47,359 nucleotides of DNA. It comes from Streptomyces sp. OR43. GTDB taxonomy: Bacteria > Actinomycetota > Actinomycetes > Streptomycetales > Streptomycetaceae. Below the pieces are notes generated by a model. That model was not told where the DNA came from. It saw only the letters and a list, made by a program, of their open reading frames with translations, and searched no databases. This document shows, one piece after another, positions 41,338 through 47,359 of the stretch (positions are counted from its first letter, which is position 1; every line of letters starts with the position of its first letter). A program made the translations under genes and the position numbers. Where the stretch lies: NCBI RefSeq assembly GCF_008042275.1, contig NZ_RDBK01000025.1:41491-88849 (forward strand), read 5' to 3'.

Positions 41338-42702
41338 ATGTCCGACGAACGAACGAACGAGCTCGTGGAGCTGGCAGCCGAGGCGTACGTCTACGGGTAT
41401 CCGCTCGTCTTCGACCTGTCGATGGTCGAGAAGTGCCTGCACGAGGGTTTCGGCCCGCTGGCGGCCGCGCCCTTCAACCGGTTCACGCACTCGGACCGGC
41501 TGGCCGACGCCGAGGCGCACTTCGTGTCCGTCAACAACGACACCGTCTACTCCATCGCCCAGCTCGACCTCTCCGGCGGGCCGGTCCGGCTGCACGTCCC
41601 GGACACCGACGGGGCGTACTACGTCCTCCAGTTCGTCGATGCCTGGACCAACAACTTCGCCTACGTCGGCCGCCGGGCCACGGGTACGGAGGAGGGCGAC
41701 TGGCTCGTCGTACCGCCCGGATGGGCGGGCACCGCGCCCGACGACGTGCGCGGGGTGATCGACGCCCCGACGACCGTCGTCACCGTCGTCGGCCGCAACG
41801 CCTGTGACGGCCCCGAGGACCTGAAGCGGCGGGTCGCTCCGCTCCAGGAGCAGTTGACCCTCACCCACCTCGAACCGGGCGAGCACCCCACCGGCCTGCC
41901 CGCGCCGGACGCCGGTGTGCCCGCGGAGCTCCGCTTCTTCGAGCAGCTCAGGGTCTGGATGGCCGACTTCCCGCCGTCCGCGGGCGACCGGGCCTACCAG
42001 GACCGCTTCCAGCCGCTGGGGCTCCTGGAGGAGGGGCCCTCGCCCTTCGCCGCCGCCGGGCCCGAGCTCGTGCGCGCCCTGACCGACGGGCTGGCGCTGG
42101 GCAAGGAGCGGGTGGAAGCGGCCAGCGGATCGAAGGCCGGGGGCGTCCAGGGATGGTCGATGGACCCCCACCTCTTCGACTACAACGTCGACTGGTTCGG
42201 GGTCGGAACCATCGACTCGCCGGAATGGAGGATCGCGGACCGGGAGGCCTCCTACCTGACCAGGGCCCTGGCGGCACGGGTCGGGCTGTGGGGGAACCAC
42301 GGGTACGAGGCGGTGTACGCGCAGACCTTCCACGACGCGGACGGCGCGCGGCTCGACGGGTCCCACCGCTACGAGCTCCGATTCGAGGAGCCGCCGCCGG
42401 TCGAGGCGTTCTGGTCCGTGACCATGTACGACACCCCGGACTACTACCTCGTCGCCAACCCTGTGGGGCGGTACTCGATCGGCGACCGTACCCAGGGCAT
42501 CGTGTACGCCGACGACGGATCGCTCACCCTCCACATCAGCAAGGACCGGCCCGGCGACCCGGCCGCCGGGGCGAACTGGCTGCCGGCGCCGGAGGGCGAG
42601 TTCCGGCCCATGCTCAGGCTCTACATGCCGAAGCGGGAGGTCCTGGAGGGGCGGTACGAGATCCCCGCCGTCCGACGGGTCGGGGACGCGGGCCGGGCGT
42701 GA
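41338..42702 (+). CDS. DUF1254/DUF1214 protein
   Basis: The 454-residue protein has the DUF1254 domain at the N terminus (LAAEAYVYGYPLVFDLSMVE, HFVSVNNDTVYSIAQLDLSG) and DUF1214 at the C terminus (FWSVTMYDTPDYYLVANPVG, YSIGDRTQGIVYADDGSLTL, NWLPAPEGEFRPMLRLYMPK). The two-domain layout and length are standard. Members are enzymes or envelope proteins of unknown role, with a characteristic DxxY and PxG pattern. ATG 41338 has AAGGGGAG upstream. It is 14 bases after the DUF7144 gene and shares its promoter. Confidence 0.92.
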   Translation: MSDERTNELVELAAEAYVYGYPLVFDLSMVEKCLHEGFGPLAAAPFNRFTHSDRLADAEAHFVSVNNDTVYSIAQLDLSGGPVRLHVPDTDGAYYVLQFVDAWTNNFAYVGRRATGTEEGDWLVVPPGWAGTAPDDVRGVIDAPTTVVTVVGRNACDGPEDLKRRVAPLQEQLTLTHLEPGEHPTGLPAPDAGVPAELRFFEQLRVWMADFPPSAGDRAYQDRFQPLGLLEEGPSPFAAAGPELVRALTDGLALGKERVEAASGSKAGGVQGWSMDPHLFDYNVDWFGVGTIDSPEWRIADREASYLTRALAARVGLWGNHGYEAVYAQTFHDADGARLDGSHRYELRFEEPPPVEAFWSVTMYDTPDYYLVANPVGRYSIGDRTQGIVYADDGSLTLHISKDRPGDPAAGANWLPAPEGEFRPMLRLYMPKREVLEGRYEIPAVRRVGDAGRA

Positions 42703-42808
42703 GGCCGCCCAGCCGCCACCCGGGTGTGAGGCGGGCCCGGAAGTGGAAGTGAGGCGGTCCGGCGGGCGCGGGAGGGACGTTGTCAGTGGCGCGGTCCACA
42801 CTGGACAC

Positions 42809-43033
42809 ATGTGCCGAAGCATCAAGACCCTGCGTCCTCCGGCCCTCCCCGAAGAGGCCACCGACGAGGACATCCGCGCCGCCGCCCTGCAGTTCGTCCG
42901 CAAGGTGTCCGGCTTCCGCGCCCCCGCCGCGCACAACAGGGAAGTCTTCGACCGGGCCGTCGACGAGATCGCCGAAGCGACGGCCCGGCTGCTGGACGGG
43001 CTGGAAGTACGGGGTGGTGTCAGGACGCCGTAG
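42809..43033 (+). CDS. DUF2277 family small protein
   Basis: The 74-residue protein begins MCRSIKTLRPPALPEEATDE and has IRAAALQFVRKVSGFRAPAA and HNREVFDRAVDEIAEATARL. This is the DUF2277 pattern, a helical protein common in high-GC actinobacteria with no known role. The start ATG 42809 is set by the family; the frame opens earlier at 42743. It overlaps the convergent DedA-type gene by 14 bases. Confidence 0.9.
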   Translation: MCRSIKTLRPPALPEEATDEDIRAAALQFVRKVSGFRAPAAHNREVFDRAVDEIAEATARLLDGLEVRGGVRTP

Positions 43034-43691
43034 GGACCGGGGCCGAGGCGGCGGCGGCAGCGGCCGCCGCGGGGCGCTTCATCAGGAGTGCGGCGAACGC
43101 GCCCGCGACGAACAGGGCCAGGACCGAGAGGGCCGTGCCCAGCCAGCTCGCGCCGAGCCAGTGGGCGCCGAAGTAGCCGAGGCCGACGCTGTAGCCCGCC
43201 CAGGCCACGCCTGCCACGGCGGACCACGGCAGGAACTCCTTCACGTCGCGGTGCGAGGCGCCCGCGCCCAGTGAGACGACCGAGCGGCCGGCCGGTGCGA
43301 AGCGTGCGATGACGACGAGGACCCCGCCGCCGCGGCTGAGAGCGGCGCCGAGACGTTCCTGCGCCGAGGTGAGGCGGCGTGAACGGGCGATGGCGCGGTC
43401 CAGACGCTCGCCGCCGCGCCAGGCCAGCCGGTACGCGACGAGGTCGCCGAGGACCGAGGCGGTGGCCGCGCAGAGGATCAGGGCGAGGACCGAAGGAACC
43501 TCCGTCACGTGACGGGCGGCGCCCGCGGCGTCGGCGGCCACGCCGGTGGTGCCGGCAGCGGCGGCCGTGGCGGCCGTGATCACGAGGACCCCGCTCGGCA
43601 GCACGGGGAGGAAGACGTCCAGCAGCACGGAGAGGGCGACCACGGCGTAGATCCATGGGCTGCCGGTCAGCGCACCCACACTCTCGAGCAC
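43020..43691 (-). CDS. DedA/VTT-family membrane protein
   Basis: The 223-residue protein has the layout of DedA/SNARE-associated (VTT) proteins: SPWIYAVVALSVLLDVFLPV, ATASVLGDLVAYRLAWRGGE, VVIARFAPAGRSVVSLGAGA (the conserved R-P-G motif) and AWAGYSVGLGYFGAHWLG. VTT proteins move lipids across the membrane or help membrane homeostasis; the exact substrate is unknown. It starts at GTG 43691. The C terminus is Ala-rich. It is convergent with the DUF2277 gene. Confidence 0.9.
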   Translation of the reverse strand: MLESVGALTGSPWIYAVVALSVLLDVFLPVLPSGVLVITAATAAAAGTTGVAADAAGAARHVTEVPSVLALILCAATASVLGDLVAYRLAWRGGERLDRAIARSRRLTSAQERLGAALSRGGGVLVVIARFAPAGRSVVSLGAGASHRDVKEFLPWSAVAGVAWAGYSVGLGYFGAHWLGASWLGTALSVLALFVAGAFAALLMKRPAAAAAAAASAPVPTAS

Positions 43692-43971
43692 CTTCTACTC
43701 CCCGATCAGTAACAACGCCGCGACGTCGCAGGGGAGCGGCAGGAGCGGCAGGGCCAGCTGTACAGCGTACGCCTGCCGTTCACCTGGTGATCCCTATATA
43801 TGCGCGATGTTGGGCATCTCACGTGCGTCACAGGCGCACCGTGCGCACCAGTTGTCCGGGGCGGCGCGCCTCGGGCCCGCCGGGGAGCGGTTCCCGGCGG
43901 GCCCGAGGTTCGGTGATCGGGCCCCGTCGGCCCGGTCGGCGCGGGCCTGTGCGGTGGGGCCTGGGGACTGG
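43692..43971. other. Gap between DoxX and DedA genes with terminator
   Basis: The gap on the minus strand lies upstream of the DedA gene and downstream of the DoxX gene. It holds the hairpin at 43869-43908 and no supported CDS. Short open frames here have no ribosome binding site. Confidence 0.5.
43869..43908 (-). terminator. Terminator after the DoxX gene
   Basis: CCTCGGGCCCGCCGGG (43869-43884) and CCCGGCGGGCCCGAGG (43893-43908) form a perfect 16-bp stem with an 8-base loop. It lies 63 bases beyond the DoxX stop. Confidence 0.85.
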
Positions 43972-44430
43972 TCAGGCGGCGACCGGGGTGCTGGGCTCCG
44001 CCGCGCGTTCCTGCTCGCCCTTGTCGGTGGTGCGGGAGGTGAACAGCCGGTCCACGGCCAGGGCGCCGGGGCCGGTGAAGACGAGCAGCAGGAAGGCCCA
44101 GCAGTAGACGGCCGAGGGCTCGCCGCCGTTCTCCAGCGGGAAGAGCGCCTCGGGCTGGTGGACCTTGAAGTACGCGTACGCCATGGAGCCGGACGCGACG
44201 AGCGCGGCGATACGGGTGCCGAGGCCCAGCACCACGAGGCCGCCGCCGACGAGCTGGATGACCGCCGCGTACCAGCCGGGCCAGGTGCCGGCGGGTATGG
44301 AACCGCCGCCCATGGCGCCGCCGAGCACGCCGAAGAGCGACGCGGCACCGTGGCATGCGAAGAGCAGGCCTACGACGACGCGGAAGAGCGCGAGGGCATA
44401 GGGCTGTGCCTGGTTCAGGCGTGTGTACAT
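43972..44430 (-). CDS. DoxX family membrane protein
   Basis: The 152-residue protein has four hydrophobic helices and the DoxX pattern: ALFRVVVGLLFACHGAASLF, VIQLVGGGLVVLGLGTRIAA, GSMAYAYFKVHQPEALFPLE and VYCWAFLLLVFTGPGALAVD. DoxX proteins are part of thiosulfate:quinone oxidoreductase-like or thiol redox membrane complexes; the role in Streptomyces is unclear. ATG 44430 with CCCTCC upstream is used; the frame is open to 44481. It lies downstream of the PhoD-type gene on the same strand. Confidence 0.9.
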   Translation of the reverse strand: MYTRLNQAQPYALALFRVVVGLLFACHGAASLFGVLGGAMGGGSIPAGTWPGWYAAVIQLVGGGLVVLGLGTRIAALVASGSMAYAYFKVHQPEALFPLENGGEPSAVYCWAFLLLVFTGPGALAVDRLFTSRTTDKGEQERAAEPSTPVAA

Positions 44431-44513
44431 GTGGGGAGGGCTCCTTCGGTCTGGTGGGGACGTGAACCGACTGAGCGCCACAGATTAGGTAGGCCTCACC
44501 AATACTTGCAAGT

Positions 44514-46250
<1,737 letters not shown>

Positions 46251-46263
46251 GTGAAGCTCCTCG

Positions 46264-46353
46264 CGTCGTTCCGTACGGGACGGTCCGGACGTTCCCGGTG
46301 GACGGTGCCGTACGGCGGATGCCTACGGCGGGTTCGTACCGTACGGAACGACG
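46264..46353. promoter_or_regulatory. CCGTACGG triple palindrome upstream of the phosphatase gene
   Basis: A 15-bp inverted repeat CGTCGTTCCGTACGG (46264-46278) and CCGTACGGAACGACG (46339-46353) brackets a third CCGTACGG at 46308-46315. The three 8-bp palindromes start at 46271, 46308 and 46339. The block is 14-100 bases upstream of the phosphatase ATG (minus strand) and may be an operator set. Confidence 0.5.
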
Positions 46354-46422
46354 GGGGAGTGCGGGGCGGTTCCGGGGCAGGTGTTTCCCCGGCCGGCGCA
46401 CCGCTGGATGAGACGGATACGG

Positions 46423-46454
46423 AGGCGGCCGGGCCGGGGAGGGCCCGGCCGCCT
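46423..46454 (-). terminator. Terminator after the HNH nuclease gene
   Basis: AGGCGGCCGGGCC (46423-46435) and GGCCCGGCCGCCT (46442-46454) form a perfect 13-bp stem with a 6-base loop, five bases beyond the nuclease stop codon at 46459. It lies between the nuclease gene and the phosphatase promoter region. Confidence 0.85.
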
Positions 46455-46458
46455 GGTC

Positions 46459-47103
46459 TCAGCAGCCGCTGAGCGCGGACTGCAGGGCGCTCTTCTCGGC
46501 CGAGTCGACGCTCAGGCCGTAGTAGTGCTTCACGTGCACCCAGGCCCGCACGTACGTGCACGTGTACGCGGCGCGCGAGGGGAGCCATGTCGCGGGGTCC
46601 TGGTCACCCTTGGACTGGTTGACGTTGTCCGTGACGGCGATGAGCTGGGGCCGTGTCAGGTCGTTGGCGTATGCCTGGCGTTGGGCGGTGGTCCAGCCGG
46701 AGGCACCCGAACGCCAGGCCTCGGCGAGCGGGACCATGTGGTCGATGTCCAGGTCGGATGCGGCGGTCCAGGTGGCGCCGTCGTACTGCGAGTACCAACT
46801 GCCGCTGACGGCCGCGCAGCTGGAGTCCTGCGAGACGTTCGTGCCGTCCCGCTTCAGGACGACCTCGCGGGTGTTGCAGGCGCCCGACTGCGTGATCCAG
46901 TGCGGGAACTTGTCCCTGCTGTATCCGGTGGACGAGCCCTCCGCCTTCACGGTCAGCTCGCTCAGATACGTACGGGCGGTGGATGCCGAGACCGGAGTGG
47001 GCATGGCTGCCTGGGCGCTGGGGGCCGTGAGCAGTCCGGTGGTTGCGGCGAGGGCGGCGGATGCGGCGAGGACGGCTATGCGACGCGCGTAGACACCTGA
47101 CAT
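46459..47103 (-). CDS. Secreted HNH endonuclease (DUF1524-type)
   Basis: The 214-residue protein starts with a signal peptide (MSGVYARRIAVLAASAALAA, cleavage near SAQAA, residue 32-33). The mature enzyme has the HNH/DUF1524 core DLDIDHMVPLAEAWRS (Asp121, His122), TDNVNQSKGDQDPATWLP (Asn and Lys of the metal finger), and Cys pairs for disulphides (SGACNTRE, DSSCAAV, TCTYV, LSGC). Family members are secreted nucleases that degrade DNA outside the cell. It starts at ATG 47103. Three CGTACGGAAC repeats lie about 180-240 bases upstream, past the gap. Confidence 0.92.
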   Translation of the reverse strand: MSGVYARRIAVLAASAALAATTGLLTAPSAQAAMPTPVSASTARTYLSELTVKAEGSSTGYSRDKFPHWITQSGACNTREVVLKRDGTNVSQDSSCAAVSGSWYSQYDGATWTAASDLDIDHMVPLAEAWRSGASGWTTAQRQAYANDLTRPQLIAVTDNVNQSKGDQDPATWLPSRAAYTCTYVRAWVHVKHYYGLSVDSAEKSALQSALSGC

Positions 47104-47286
47104 GCGAACTCCCTTGATGTGGGGGGGCGATGGGACCTGACCGTTCGGATCGGCCCGGCCATCGTGGCGGCGCGGGGTTTCCGTGGGGTGGGCGCCAGGT
47201 AACAGAGTGGCGACATGGGCACGTCACATCAAGGGGTCTGACGAAGAGCTTCGGGTCGCGGGGGCGTACCGGAGTGCATGCGCGGG

Positions 47287-47340
47287 CGTACGGAACCGGG
47301 GGTGCGGACGTACGGAACGGGGTGTGTGGACGTACGGAAC
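47287..47340. repeat. Three direct repeats CGTACGGAAC at 22-bp spacing
   Basis: CGTACGGAAC occurs at 47287, 47309 and 47331, exactly 22 bases apart, near two turns of the helix. The interval bases differ, so this is more like a set of sites than a copied tandem unit. It is cut off by the window end. Confidence 0.7.
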
Positions 47341-47359
47341 TGAGGGACCGGCAGATCCG

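Overview
The window has the high G+C content, GTG starts, GGAGG-type ribosome binding sites and gene families of a Streptomyces (or very close actinomycete) chromosome. About 45 genes can be supported; no replication origin, insertion sequence, integrase or CRISPR array was found.

Layout. 1-7.4 kb: a two-component system, a DUF4429/SHOCT protein, a secreted or membrane-anchored DUF1023-type hydrolase, and a TetR repressor divergent from a DHA2 drug exporter. 7.5-12.6 kb: a secreted I36-type inhibitor, the homodimeric pyruvate dehydrogenase E1 (aceE), a DUF3052 protein and an AhpE-type peroxiredoxin. The order aceE-DUF3052-ahpE is the one I recall for mycobacteria, so this is core chromosome, but here a perfect 147-bp inverted copy of the 3' part of the DUF3052 gene sits between DUF3052 and the peroxiredoxin. 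12.7-22.0 kb: a large tellurium-resistance-type (Ter) stress locus with two TerD paralogues, a DUF475/TerC-like membrane protein, a TerA-like protein, a TerD protein with a PAYGYPQP-repeat tail, a CitE-like aldolase, a PRTase-TRSP domain joined in frame to a StiP domain, and a HAD hydrolase. The enzymes form the predicted metabolite-making arm of actinobacterial Ter systems and the TerD/TerC proteins the metal and membrane-stress arm.

22.2-26.4 kb: an O-methyltransferase, an FmdB-type zinc ribbon protein, a DUF4383 membrane protein, a coiled-coil membrane protein and a DUF4097 lipoprotein. tRNA-Val(TAC) at 26.6 kb is followed by about 4 kb of accessory-looking DNA with strain-variable hypothetical genes, including an overlapping pair (HEPN/Abi-C-like protein plus DUF6308 protein). 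30.5-36.4 kb: a lipoprotein divergent from a LysR regulator, SMI1/KNR4, HIT and GNAT proteins, two tRNA-like elements on the minus strand, a cupin-like protein, a MarR-like protein and an XRE-cupin regulator.

36.4-47.4 kb: a 31-bp tandem repeat, an EamA transporter with a PaiB-like FMN-binding protein and a B3/4 protein downstream, an MFS exporter, a DUF7144 membrane protein, a DUF1254/DUF1214 protein, a DUF2277 protein, DedA/VTT and DoxX membrane proteins, a PhoD-type phosphatase and a secreted HNH nuclease. Short repeats built on CGTACGG lie upstream of the last two genes.

The most unusual signals are the 147-bp perfect inverted gene-fragment duplication, the fused PRTase-TRSP-StiP protein, the tRNA-like pair, and several minisatellite-like repeats placed in regulatory gaps. 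All functional calls are from reading sequence motifs; no database search was run.
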